Of a stretch of 64,000 nucleotides of DNA, positions 21,335 to 29,003 are shown piece by piece. The stretch covers positions 682,001 to 746,000 of the forward strand of contig NZ_JARUBE010000003.1 in assembly GCF_029626035.1 (NCBI RefSeq), given 5' to 3'. Source of the stretch: Micromonospora sp. WMMD980. Lineage in GTDB: Bacteria; Actinomycetota; Actinomycetes; Mycobacteriales; Micromonosporaceae. Both the position numbers and the translations under genes were made by a program. Position 1 is the first letter of the stretch. Each line of letters starts with the position of its first letter. The notes under the pieces were generated by a model. That model saw only the letters and a program-made list of their open reading frames with translations, ran no database searches and was not told the DNA's origin.

Positions 21335-22120
21335 ATGTCCCGTCGCGTCCGTACCGCCCTCGCCGCGGTGCTGGCGGCCGTCCTCGGCGCCGTGCTCCTG
21401 CCCGGCGCCGCCCGGGCGGCCACCGTCAACTACGTCGCCCTCGGCGACTCCTACTCCTCCGGCGTCGGCGCCGGGCCGTACGACCTCTCCACCTGCCTGC
21501 GCAGTCAGAAGTCGTACGCCCCGCTCTGGGCCGCGGCGCACGTGGTCACCAGTTTCCGCTTCCCGGCCTGCGGCGGCGCGGTCACCGCCGACGTGCTGAA
21601 CAACCAGGTGGGGCAGCTCAGCTCCACCACCACCCTGGTCACCATCACCATCGGCGGCAACGACGCCGGCTTCGCCGACGTGATGACCAGTTGCCGCTTC
21701 GGCAGCACGTCGAGCTGCGAGAGCGCGGTGGCCGGGGCGAAGACGTTCGCCACCGCGACGCTGCCCGGCCGGCTGGACGCCACCTACACCGCGATCCGCG
21801 AGCGGGCCCCGAACGCCCGGCTCGTGGTGCTCGGCTACCCGCGCCTGTTCGAGACCGGCTTCTGCGGGCTGTTCGCCATGAGCAGCTACAAGCGGACCAT
21901 CCTCAACCAGGCCGCCGACGTGCTGAACGGGGTCACCGCCGGCCGGGCCGGCGCCGCCGGGGCGACGTTCGTCGACGCGCGGCCGTACTTCACCGGGCAC
22001 GGCGTGTGCGCGGCGGACCCCTGGATCCGCGACGTCAGCGGGGTGATCGAGGCCTACCACCCGAACGCCAACGGCTACCGCTACGGCTACCTGGCCGCGC
22101 TCACCGCCGCCATCGGCTGA
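21335..22120 (+). CDS. Secreted SGNH/GDSL hydrolase (lipase/esterase)
   Basis: 261-residue secreted esterase. The signal peptide is about residues 1-28 (RTALAAVLAAVLGAVLLPGAARA). SGNH blocks are GDSYSSG with catalytic Ser39, Gly in FPACGGAVTADV, GGNDAGF, and DPWIRD...YHPNANGYRYGY carrying Asp and His. Six cysteines in the mature protein probably form three disulfides, as in the Streptomyces scabies esterase/phospholipase group. ATG preceded by GGAGG. It ends just before a palindromic repeat that also closes the convergent MFS gene. Confidence 0.9.
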   Translation: MSRRVRTALAAVLAAVLGAVLLPGAARAATVNYVALGDSYSSGVGAGPYDLSTCLRSQKSYAPLWAAAHVVTSFRFPACGGAVTADVLNNQVGQLSSTTTLVTITIGGNDAGFADVMTSCRFGSTSSCESAVAGAKTFATATLPGRLDATYTAIRERAPNARLVVLGYPRLFETGFCGLFAMSSYKRTILNQAADVLNGVTAGRAGAAGATFVDARPYFTGHGVCAADPWIRDVSGVIEAYHPNANGYRYGYLAALTAAIG

Positions 22121-22124
22121 GGTG

Positions 22125-22176
22125 TAAGGAGGGGCCCCCTGTTAACGCATTCTGCATAACAGGGGGCCCCTCCTAA
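22125..22176. repeat. GGGGCCCC palindromic repeat, copy 2 (bidirectional terminator-like)
   Basis: Perfect 18-bp arms at 22127-22144 and 22157-22174 (AGGAGGGGCCCCCTGTTA and its complement) around a 12-nt loop ACGCATTCTGCA. It lies between the convergent SGNH hydrolase and MFS genes and would terminate both. Confidence 0.85.
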
Positions 22177-22197
22177 CAACCGCCGAGGCGGAGAGGG

Positions 22198-23712
22198 TCA
22201 GCGGCTCGCCGGCACCAGCCCGCCGACCCTCTCCGGCAGAGCGGCCGCGGCGGCGGGCGTACCGGGTGTCACCTGTGACAGCGCGGTCGGCTCGACCTCC
22301 GGCGCCGGTCCGGTGCGCCGCCCCGGCCGGGCGCGCCGTCCGGCGGGTACGGCGAGCGCGGCCAGCGCCGCGGCCAGTGAGATGCCGGTGAGCAGCAGGA
22401 AGCCGGCGGTGAAACCGGCCTCCCGGGGCAGCCCGCTCGGCTGCGGATCGGCGGTGATCACGGCGCTGGCCAGCGCCGCGCCGATCGCCCCGCCGATGGT
22501 GCGGATATTGGCGTTCATGCCGGTCGCCGCGCCGGTCTGCGAGGCCGGCACGTTGCCGACGATCAGGTTGGCCATCGAGGCGAACGCCAGCCCGATGCCG
22601 AGCCCGACCAGGCCGCCGGCGAGGCCGACCTGCCACCGGGTGTCGTGCGCCAGGGTGAGCATCGCCGCGGCGGCCACGTTGAACACCGCGCCGGTGCTCA
22701 GTTGCGCCTTCGGGCGGAACCGGGATTCCAGCCGCCCGGCCAGCAGGCCGGCGGCGAACATGCCGACGAGCATCGGCAGCATGAGCAGCCCGGCCTGGGT
22801 GATGCTGGCGCCGAAGCCGTACCCGGCGCTGGTCGGGATCTACGCGAACTGCGGCAGGAACGCGTAGACGGCGAACATCGAGGCGCCGTAGAGCAGGGCG
22901 ACCAGGTTGGTGGTCCACACCGCCGGCAGGCGCATCATCCGCAGGTCGATCAGCGGGTTCGCGGTACGGGCCTCGACCGCCAGCCAGCCGGCCACCAGCA
23001 CGGCGGCCACCGCCAGCAGGCCGAGCACCCGGCCGGAGGACCAGCCCCAGGCGGCGCCCTTGCTGACCGGCAGCAGCAGCGCCACCAGCCAGCCGGAGAG
23101 CAGCACGGCGCTGGCCCAGTTGATCCGGCCCGGGGTGCGTACCGGCGAGCGGGGCACGAACCGGTGCGCGGCCAGCGCGGTGAGGCCGACCACGACCAGC
23201 GGGATCCAGAACAGCCAGCGGTAGCCCAGGGTGGTCACGATCGGGCCGGCCAGCACGACGCCGAGGCCGCCGCCGACGGCCACCACCGCCGAGATCGAGG
23301 CGACCGCGGAGCTGACCCGGGCGGCCGGGAACTCGTCCCGGATGATGCCGAACGACAGCGGGAAGACGGCGCCGCCGATGCCCTGGACCACCCGGGCGGC
23401 GATGAGCACGCCGATGTTCGGCGCGACGGCGGCCAGCAGGCAGCCCAGCGCGAGCGCGGCGAGCGAGACGACGAGTGTCCGCTCCTTGCCGACCATGTCG
23501 CCGACCCGGCCGAGGATCGGCGTGAAGATCGACGCGGAGAGCAGGTAGGCGGTCAACACCCAGGTCACCGTGTTCGGCGAGGTGTGCAGGTCGTGCTGGA
23601 TGGTGGGCAGCACCGGCGTGATCAGCGACTGGAGCATCGCGAAGAAGCCGGTGCCGGCCGCGAGGACGAGGAACGTCATCCGGCGCGAGCCGCGCCGGAG
23701 GGTGGCGATCAT
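22198..23712 (-). pseudogene. MFS drug-efflux transporter (DHA2, 14 TM) with in-frame amber codon
   Basis: Proton-driven multidrug exporter of the EmrB/QacA type, split by one TAG codon at 22840-22842 (codon 291). The frame is open on both sides: residues 1-290 end in ...YAFLPQFA and the remaining 213 codons continue IPTSAGYGFGASITQAGLLMLPMLVGMF without a shift. Family signatures include the motif A-like GRVGDMVGKERTL and RVVQGIGGAVFPLSFG. Together the halves give about 504 codons, full length for this family. The codon may be a C-to-T change of CAG. It could be a recent pseudogene, a sequencing error or an unusual readthrough case. ATG 23712 has GGGAG upstream. It is divergent from its likely TetR repressor. 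Confidence 0.85.
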
Positions 23713-23806
23713 GTGGGAGAACTCCCGTTCGGTACGAGATGGTGGCCGCTCGCGCGTCGGGCGGCGATGGCGGCGCGTCGGGCCGGAACCCCCGGAGTAC
23801 GCTATC

Positions 23807-23848
23807 CGGAGGGATGCCTCCACCAACGTAGTGGAGGGGTGCCTCCGG
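23807..23848. promoter_or_regulatory. Operator-like inverted repeats between MFS and tetR
   Basis: A perfect 7-bp dyad CCTCCAC-N7-GTGGAGG at 23817-23837 sits inside two near-direct copies of GGAGGgATGCCTCC (23808-23821 and 23833-23846). It lies in the divergent gap just upstream of the TetR gene, a usual place for a TetR binding site controlling both directions. Confidence 0.6.
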
Positions 23849-23876
23849 TTGCAAGAGGGAAGGAGTGACGCGCGTC

Positions 23877-24449
23877 ATGCCCAGTGCCGACCAGCCGACC
23901 GAGGTCTTCGCGCGGCGCCCCAGGCGCGCCGACGCCCGGCGCAACTACGACGCCCTGGTCGCCGCCGCCCGCGAGGTGTTCGGCGAGTGCGGCGCGAGTG
24001 CGTCGCTGGAGCAGATCGCCCGCCGCGCCGGCGTGGGCATCGGCACGCTCTACCGCAACTTCCCGCGCCGGCGCGACCTGTTCGAGGCGGCCTACGTCGA
24101 GGAGGTGCGCGCGCTCAGCGCCTCCGCCGCCGACCTGGCCGACCTCGACCCGTGGGACGCGCTGGTCGGCTGGCTGCACCGGTTCGTCGCCTACGTCGCC
24201 ACCAAGCGGGCGCTGGCCGAGGAGTTGGTGCACGACTCCGAGGTGTTCCGCAGTTGCCGCACCGAGATCTACGCCGCCGGCGAGCCGCTGCTGCGCCGTG
24301 CCCAGGCGGCTGGCGCCGCCCGCCCGGACGCCGACTTCGACGACGTGGTGCGCCTGATCAGTGGCCTGGCCGCCTACCAGTTCCCCGATCCGGCCCAGCG
24401 CGACCGCGTGCTGACCATCGCGCTCGACGGGCTGCGCCCACCTCGCTGA
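23877..24449 (+). CDS. TetR/AcrR family transcriptional regulator
   Basis: 190-residue repressor. The N-terminal helix-turn-helix spans about residues 22-68 (YDALVAAAREVFGECGASASLEQIARRAGVGIGTLYRNFPRRRDLFEAAY). The C-terminal ligand-binding domain is all-helical and contains the conserved LLRRAQAAGAARPDADFDDVVRLISG motif of the SbtR-like (C-terminal TetR_C) subgroup. ATG 23877 is chosen for AAGGAG about 10 nt upstream; GTG 23865 is too close to that site. It is divergent from the broken MFS exporter, which is its probable target. Confidence 0.9.
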   Translation: MPSADQPTEVFARRPRRADARRNYDALVAAAREVFGECGASASLEQIARRAGVGIGTLYRNFPRRRDLFEAAYVEEVRALSASAADLADLDPWDALVGWLHRFVAYVATKRALAEELVHDSEVFRSCRTEIYAAGEPLLRRAQAAGAARPDADFDDVVRLISGLAAYQFPDPAQRDRVLTIALDGLRPPR

Positions 24450-24456
24450 GAGGTGT

Positions 24457-24506
24457 TAAGCGGGGCCCCCTCCTATACCTGAGGCGTTAACAGGGGGCCC
24501 CTCCTT
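24457..24506. repeat. GGGGCCCC palindromic repeat, copy 3 (inverted orientation)
   Basis: Arms GGGGCCCCCTCCTATAC and GTTAACAGGGGGCCCC. Read on the minus strand, the core TTAACGCCTCAGGTATA matches copies 1 and 2. It follows the TetR stop by 7 bp and precedes the receptor-like gene. Confidence 0.8.
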
Positions 24507-24564
24507 GCATCCTTGCGTGGGGTGTCGACAATGGTGCGACACCCGGAGTCACCCGGAGGTGACC

Positions 24565-27237
24565 ATGCGCGAACCGGCGACCCGGCCGCGGCCCACCCGG
24601 GAGCAGCTTCCGGCCGGTGGCCTGGAACTGCTCACCCTGCTGGCCCGACTGCTGCGGCGACCCCGCCGCGGTGACCGCCGGCTCCCGCTGCTCTGGTTGC
24701 TCCGGCCGGCCGACGACGGCGCGGTGGCCGCCCTGCTGCGCCGCTTCACCGCCCGGGGCACCGGGCGTCGGGTGCCGCACGCGGTGCTGGACCTGGCCGA
24801 GCGGCCGCCCACCGACGACGTGGCGACGGTGCTGCGCGAGCTGCACCGGCAGCTCTCCCTGGAGGCGTTCGGCGCGCCCCGCCTGCGGTTCCGGCACTAT
24901 CCGCTCGCCGACTGGCTGATGCACCAGACGCTCGCCGTCGACGTGGACGCCGCGGACAGCGGCCGGGCCTCGCTGGTGCGCCGGCTGCGTGACTGGCGGG
25001 GCCGGCGGGCCGGCGACGACCCGCAGGTGGGCGGCGACTCCGGGCTCGGCGCCGCGCTGCAACTGCTGCTCTGGCTGCTGCGCCGGGCGGTGCCCAGCGT
25101 TCTGTTCCGGATCGCCGTCTCCGGGCGGGTGCCGGTGGTCGGCCGGCAGTACCGCTGGTTCATGCGCCAGCAGTACCTGGCGCCCCGGCAGTCGGTGACG
25201 TTCCTCGGCTTCGCCGAGCGGCTCACCGCCGGCTGGCGCGACGGCGAGCACCCGGCCCAGGTGGAGAAGCTGCTGCTGCACGCGTTCCTGGAGGACCTGC
25301 GGCTGGCCTACCGGCGGCGGTTCTGGCGACCGGGGGACTGGCGGCGCACCGCCTATCCGGTGGTGCTGCTCGACGGCGTACGCCCGGACAACGTCGGGCA
25401 CACCCTGGTCCGGATCGTCGACGAGGTCCGCAACGAGACCGGCCGCAACGACCCGCTGCTGGTGGTCGCGGTCGCCGCGGACCCGCCGCCGGAACCGGCC
25501 GCGTCGCGTCTGCTGGCGGAGGCCGAGGAAGCGTACGAGGAGTGGGCCGAGGCGCTGCCGGAACGCCGGCGGCTGCGCCGCTCCGGTGCGTGGCTGATGG
25601 TGCTGGCGGCGGAGGACGCCGCCGGCGTACCCGTGGCGGCTGCCCCGCCGGCGCTGGTGGCGCCGGACCCGCCCTGGTGGGCGCGGCGGTTCCTGCCCGC
25701 GGCGGTGGCAGTGGTGCTGCTCGCCGGGGTGGGGGTGTGGGCGCACGGGCGGTGGGCGCCGGACTGCCGGCCGTGGCCGACCGACCGGGTCAGCGTGCGC
25801 CTGGTCGGTGGCGAGTGTGTCGGCTACAGCGACACCGCCGGGCAGGTCTTCAACAGCGAGCCCGGGCAGGACCGGCTGCGCGCGGTGCAGCGGCGCATCT
25901 TCGCCCAGAACCGGGCCACCGAGGAGGTGTGGCGGCGCAGCGACCATCGCCGCCCCTACCTGACCCTGGTCTATCTGGGCAGCCTCACCGGCAACCGGAC
26001 CCGCGCCGACGAGGAGTCCTACGTCTCCGAGCGGGAGGAGCTGGAGGGCATGGCGACCGCCCAGTACGCCCTGCTGAAGGAGTCGGCGGCGGCGGACGAC
26101 GCGGCGCTGCTGCACATCGTGGTGGCGAACGCCGGCCGGCAGATGCGCCACGCCGCCGACGCGGTGCGGATGCTGGAGGGGCTGGCCCGCGACGACCCGA
26201 GCGTGCTCGGCGTGGTCGGGCTGGTGGACAGCCGGGCCAGCACGGCGGCGGCGTTGCGCGAACTCAACCGGGTCGGCCTGCCGGTGCTCGCGCCCACCCT
26301 GTCGGCCGACCGGATGGACGCCAACTCCAGCCTCTACCTGGCCATGTCGGCGCCCAACCGGGAGCAGGTCACCATGGTCGAGGCGTACGCCCGGCAGGTG
26401 CTGCGGGTGGGGGAGGCGCACGTCTACTGGACCACCGGCGAGGGCAGCTCGCTGACCCGGGATCTCTACGTCGCCACCCTGGTCGACGGCCTGCGGGAGC
26501 GGTTCGGCGCCCGGCTCACCCGGCTCGACGAGTGGCGCAGCGGCCGGCGGCTCACCCAGGAGTGCGGCTACTCCGGGATGCTCTTCTTCGCCGGTCGCTG
26601 GTCGGAGTTCGACGGGTTCCTGCGAGCGTTGAAGGAGTGCGGCTCGAACCCGCCCCGGCACCTGGTCGCCGACGACTCGGTGAACCGCTACATGGCCAAC
26701 CCCGGGCTGCGGGCCAGCGCGCCGGGCAACCTGCCGGTCACGTACGTGTCGAAGGCGTCGCTGGCCACCTGCGCCGCGCTGCGGGCCGCGCAGGCCGCAC
26801 GCGACGACGCCCGGGGCAGCTTCCTCACCTGGATCGGCGCGGACGACCTGCTCGACCCGCCGCGCTGCCGCGAGGGCGCCGGCCCGCCGGTCGGCGAGCG
26901 GGTCAGCCTCGCCTACGACGCCGCGATGATGATGGTGCGCGCGCTGGAGAGCCTGGCCGCCCGGCTGCGGCACGCCGACACCGGCCGCCGCTGGGAGCCG
27001 CGCGCGGTCAACCCGGTCGGCGTGCACGCCGAGGTGCTGCGGCAGAACGCCGCCGGCGGCTACCCGGGGGTCAGCGGCCTGATCCGGTACGCCCCGGACT
27101 CCGGCGAGCCGGTCGCCAAGCGCCTGGCCCTGCTCACCGTGGCGAAGGTGCCCGACGTGGCGGCCGCCCCGACCGAGGTCTTCCACTGCGGCACAGCGGA
27201 CGCCGACCCCGACCCCGGCTGCCGCGCGGTGCGGTAG
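24565..27237 (+). CDS. Membrane-anchored NTPase-like / LivK-like receptor chimera
   Basis: 890 residues in two parts divided by one membrane segment at about 376-395 (FLPAAVAVVLLAGVGVWAHG). The cytoplasmic half looks like a STAND/AAA-type NTPase: PLLWLLRPADDGAVAALLRRF stands where a P-loop would be but lacks GxxxxGK, and YPVVLLDGV...PLLVVAVAADPP resembles the Walker B and sensor strands. The outer half (about 460-880) is a type 1 periplasmic-binding fold like LivK amino acid receptors (LTLVYLGSLTG, VLGVVGLVDSRASTAAALRELNRVGLPVLAPTLSAD). No lipobox. ATG has GGAGGTGA upstream. No transporter genes adjoin, so sensing is more likely than uptake. Function not established. Confidence 0.75.
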   Translation: MREPATRPRPTREQLPAGGLELLTLLARLLRRPRRGDRRLPLLWLLRPADDGAVAALLRRFTARGTGRRVPHAVLDLAERPPTDDVATVLRELHRQLSLEAFGAPRLRFRHYPLADWLMHQTLAVDVDAADSGRASLVRRLRDWRGRRAGDDPQVGGDSGLGAALQLLLWLLRRAVPSVLFRIAVSGRVPVVGRQYRWFMRQQYLAPRQSVTFLGFAERLTAGWRDGEHPAQVEKLLLHAFLEDLRLAYRRRFWRPGDWRRTAYPVVLLDGVRPDNVGHTLVRIVDEVRNETGRNDPLLVVAVAADPPPEPAASRLLAEAEEAYEEWAEALPERRRLRRSGAWLMVLAAEDAAGVPVAAAPPALVAPDPPWWARRFLPAAVAVVLLAGVGVWAHGRWAPDCRPWPTDRVSVRLVGGECVGYSDTAGQVFNSEPGQDRLRAVQRRIFAQNRATEEVWRRSDHRRPYLTLVYLGSLTGNRTRADEESYVSEREELEGMATAQYALLKESAAADDAALLHIVVANAGRQMRHAADAVRMLEGLARDDPSVLGVVGLVDSRASTAAALRELNRVGLPVLAPTLSADRMDANSSLYLAMSAPNREQVTMVEAYARQVLRVGEAHVYWTTGEGSSLTRDLYVATLVDGLRERFGARLTRLDEWRSGRRLTQECGYSGMLFFAGRWSEFDGFLRALKECGSNPPRHLVADDSVNRYMANPGLRASAPGNLPVTYVSKASLATCAALRAAQAARDDARGSFLTWIGADDLLDPPRCREGAGPPVGERVSLAYDAAMMMVRALESLAARLRHADTGRRWEPRAVNPVGVHAEVLRQNAAGGYPGVSGLIRYAPDSGEPVAKRLALLTVAKVPDVAAAPTEVFHCGTADADPDPGCRAVR

Positions 27238-27286
27238 TACGCCGTCGACGCTGACACCGGGGCCTACGGCGGGACTGGTCGGGTGA

Positions 27287-27375
27287 CCGTGGGTAACCTC
27301 GCGGGAAAGAGGTATGACTTTTCGACGGTATGCCTCCTGGTCATATTTATGACTCTGAGTCATGTCGGTTTTCGG
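27287..27375 (+). repeat. Dispersed about 75-bp element, copy A
   Basis: The gap 27238-27453 contains CCGTGGGTAACC, CGCGGGAAA, a variable 18 nt, then CGGTATGCCTC and a GTCATATTTATG dyad ending in ATGACTCTGAGTCAT. The same blocks occur in the opposite orientation at 47841-47920. It is much more AT-rich than its surroundings. Its nature is unknown. Confidence 0.6.
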
Positions 27376-27453
27376 AAGTACCTTTCGCCGCGACCATGGC
27401 GGCGTGAGACGCGTGTGTCGCGGTCGACGTGGTTCGCGGCGTCCGGCGAACAG

Positions 27454-27849
27454 GTGAACACACACTCGCCTTCCCCCACGGAGGCGCTGGACCGGGCGGT
27501 CGACGGCAACGTCGTCTACCTCACCCGCAGGGATCGTCGCGTCGCCGCAGTCGTGCCGGCCGACCGCACCCGGGACGACATCGAGGTGATCGTCAACGGG
27601 CTGCTGGCGGTGGTGGAGCCGATCGTCGAGAGCGACCCGGCGAACGGCGAGCGGTTGCTCCAGACCTGGATCGCCAGCGTTGAGGCGGGCGGAGACGACG
27701 AGCTGGCTCGAGCCATGATCGAGGCGTTGCAGGACGTGCTCGACGATCTGCGGGATCTGCCGGATGCAGCTGACCGCCTGGCCGCCTATCGCGCCGGCCG
27801 GGCGAGCGGCATTCCATGGGGGCAGGCCAGGCGGGAGCTTGATCTGTGA
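27454..27849 (+). CDS. Orphan Phd/YefM-like antitoxin-type protein
   Basis: About 131 residues. The N-terminal EALDRAVDGNVVYLTRRDRRVAAVVPADR resembles the beta-strand region of Phd/YefM antitoxins (GxPVYLTRHGRRVAAVV). The rest is acidic and helical (VIVNGLLAVVEPIVESDPANG, ARAMIEALQDVLDDLRDLPDAADRLAAYRAG). The usual N-terminal DNA-binding stretch is short, so the start may be further upstream (GTG 27418). No toxin gene follows on this strand. A decayed gene on the opposite strand appears to overlap its 3' part. I call it antitoxin-like by resemblance only. Confidence 0.6.
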   Translation: MNTHSPSPTEALDRAVDGNVVYLTRRDRRVAAVVPADRTRDDIEVIVNGLLAVVEPIVESDPANGERLLQTWIASVEAGGDDELARAMIEALQDVLDDLRDLPDAADRLAAYRAGRASGIPWGQARRELDL

Positions 27850-28039
27850 CGTGGCAGGTGGAGATCGACCGCTCTCGCTTGGCGACCGCATCGCCCCTGC
27901 CGTTCAACTCGTACACCTCGATCCATGCCCAGCCGTCGAACGGCTGGCGGTCGGTGATCTCGCGAATGACGCGCACGGTGATCGGGCGACAGAACTGCAC
28001 GCTCGCTGCGCGGTCGAGCCGTAGGAGGTCTCCCGTCAT
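27593..28039 (-). CDS. Small actinobacterial hypothetical with over-extended 3' end
   Basis: The first 65 residues (MTGDLLRLDRAASVQF, PITVRVIREITDRQPFDGWAWIEVYELNGRGDAVAKR) match a small family I associate with Micromonospora genomes, which normally ends soon after GDAVARRSxF. Here the normal stop is missing and the frame runs on another 80 codons into low-quality sequence antisense to the antitoxin-like gene. The 3' end is therefore probably damaged or overlapping. It follows a 5'-truncated minus-strand gene by 14 bp, as in an operon. Function unknown. Confidence 0.4.
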   Translation of the reverse strand: MTGDLLRLDRAASVQFCRPITVRVIREITDRQPFDGWAWIEVYELNGRGDAVAKRERSISTCHVTDQAPAWPAPMECRSPGRRDRRPGGQLHPADPADRRARPATPRSWLEPARRLRPPQRWRSRSGATARRSPGRSRRSAPPPPAAR

Positions 28040-28053
28040 GATCGGATGAGCGC

Positions 28054-28198
28054 TCACCGTTCGTCCGGTCGCGCGCCGACGGCCTTGACCAGGCGCGCGA
28101 AGACCACATCCAGGCAGGGGTAGTCCTCGCCGCAGCCGCGCACCCAGCGGACGACCCGGCGTGGCGGGTGCGCGAAGAGGATGTCGTCGGCGTCCTCG
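28054..28198 (-). pseudogene. 5'-truncated remnant of small conserved gene
   Basis: The minus strand reads IEDADDILFAHPPRRVVRWVRG, CGEDYPCLDVVFARLVKAVG and then stops at 28054-28056. This is well-formed coding sequence with paired Cys residues. However, an in-frame stop lies only a few codons upstream at about 28206-28208, and there is no ATG. The missing 5' end coincides with the missing 5' end of the divergent GntR gene, which points to a single deletion of the shared intergenic region. Confidence 0.6.
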
Positions 28199-28387
28199 AT
28201 CGCCGAGATTCAGTCCGGTGCGCTCGCGCCGGGCGACAAGCTGCCCTCGACCTCCGAGCTGTGCCGTCAGCACGGCGTGTCGGCCATTGTGGTGCGACAA
28301 GCGATCAACGCCCTGAAGATCGAGGGCTTCCTCGAAGGGGTGGGCGGCGTCGGCGTGTTCGTCGCCGAGCGCCCCGGGTCGCGGTGA
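28181..28387 (+). CDS. GntR-type winged-helix protein, N-terminally truncated
   Basis: 68 codons encode only the recognition half of a GntR domain: IAEIQSGALAPGDKLPSTSELCRQHGVS, VVRQAINALKIEGFLEGVGGVGVFVAE. The conserved first helix of the family (YxQIAdxI) is absent. The only nearby start, ATG 28181, lies in sequence that also codes for the remnant gene on the other strand. No effector-binding domain follows. It may still be translated but is probably not a complete repressor. It ends 13 bp before a palindromic repeat. Confidence 0.55.
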   Translation: MSSASSIAEIQSGALAPGDKLPSTSELCRQHGVSAIVVRQAINALKIEGFLEGVGGVGVFVAERPGSR

Positions 28388-28400
28388 CCCGGAGAATGCG

Positions 28401-28450
28401 AGATCTTGGAAGCGGAGGGCCCTCCTGGGGGCCGTTTCCTTCCAAGATCT
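28401..28450. repeat. AGATCTTGGAA palindrome, copy 1
   Basis: A 50-bp imperfect palindrome. Outer arms AGATCTTGGAAG and CTTCCAAGATCT enclose an inner GGGCCCtcctGGGGGCC hairpin. It lies just after the GntR fragment. Copies of identical length are at 28944 and 30015. Confidence 0.85.
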
Positions 28451-28476
28451 GGAGCTGAGCCGCAAGGGGAGGCGGA

Positions 28477-28896
28477 ATGACCCGTGACGGCGGGGAGTTG
28501 GACGGCTTCCACATCGGATATCTGCCACCCGGCATCGGCGATCAGGTGTCGGACTTCGCCACCGAGTGGGCGGACGTCCGCTTCGTCACCCGCGTCTGGG
28601 AGCGCCAGGTCGAGGACGGCTACCGGGTCGACCTGCGGGTGCACGTGCTCCGGGGTGAGCGGCTCGCCGACCTGGGCGCTCTCCGCGAGTTCCTGGCCGA
28701 GTACCACGAGCGCGACGCCGCCACCTGGCAGCTCGCCGACTTCACCCGTCCTGACGGCGCCGGCCTGATCGGCGACGCCGAGGCGTTCTGGCTCGCCGAG
28801 CCCGGGGTCGCGGTCGACGTGCTGGTCGATCCGGAAGCGGTAGACGCCGGTGTGCTCCGCCCGATCGCGGAGAGCGTGGTGCGCCGTCCCCGCTGA
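28477..28896 (+). CDS. Conserved hypothetical protein
   Basis: 139 residues, no signal peptide or membrane segment. It reads as a compact alpha/beta domain: FHIGYLPPGIGDQVSDFATEW, VRFVTRVWERQVEDGYRVDLRVHVLRG, LREFLAEYHERDAATWQLADFTRPD, EAFWLAEPGVAVDVLVDPEAVDAGVLRPIAESV. The Trp/Phe/Asp pattern resembles small actinomycete proteins of unknown role that occur as orphans. ATG preceded by GGGGAGG. It lies between two copies of the AGATCTTGGAA palindrome. No function can be assigned. Confidence 0.75.
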   Translation: MTRDGGELDGFHIGYLPPGIGDQVSDFATEWADVRFVTRVWERQVEDGYRVDLRVHVLRGERLADLGALREFLAEYHERDAATWQLADFTRPDGAGLIGDAEAFWLAEPGVAVDVLVDPEAVDAGVLRPIAESVVRRPR

Positions 28897-28943
28897 CAGG
28901 GTACACCTTCCGGAGCCATCGGCCTCGGCGGGGCGGGATACGG

Positions 28944-28993
28944 AGATCTTGAAAGCGGATGGCCCCTATGAGGGCGGTTTGCTTCCAAGATCT
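28944..28993. repeat. AGATCTTGGAA palindrome, copy 2
   Basis: 50 bp with outer arms AGATCTTGaAAGC and GCTTCCAAGATCT and a diverged inner stem (GGCCCCTATGAGGGC). It sits between the convergent gene at 28477 and the DUF559-type gene, so it could terminate both. Confidence 0.85.
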
Positions 28994-29003
28994 TGGCTGT
29001 TCG

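Noticed and set aside
22142..23944. 600-codon minus-strand frame overlapping the MFS gene
   Set aside because: It is a shifted frame of the MFS gene with Arg/Gly/Ala/Pro-only composition. The true frame is the one interrupted by TAG.
24487..27891. 1,134-codon open frame on the minus strand over the receptor chimera
   Set aside because: It is antisense to a gene with clear domains and a good ribosome-binding site, and it crosses intergenic repeats. No family motifs.
27846..28049. Plus-strand 67-codon frame after the antitoxin-like gene as a possible toxin
   Set aside because: The minus strand of the same segment shows family-like coding (DLLRLDRAASVQF...DGWAWIEVYELNGRGDAVAKR), so the plus frame is its shadow.
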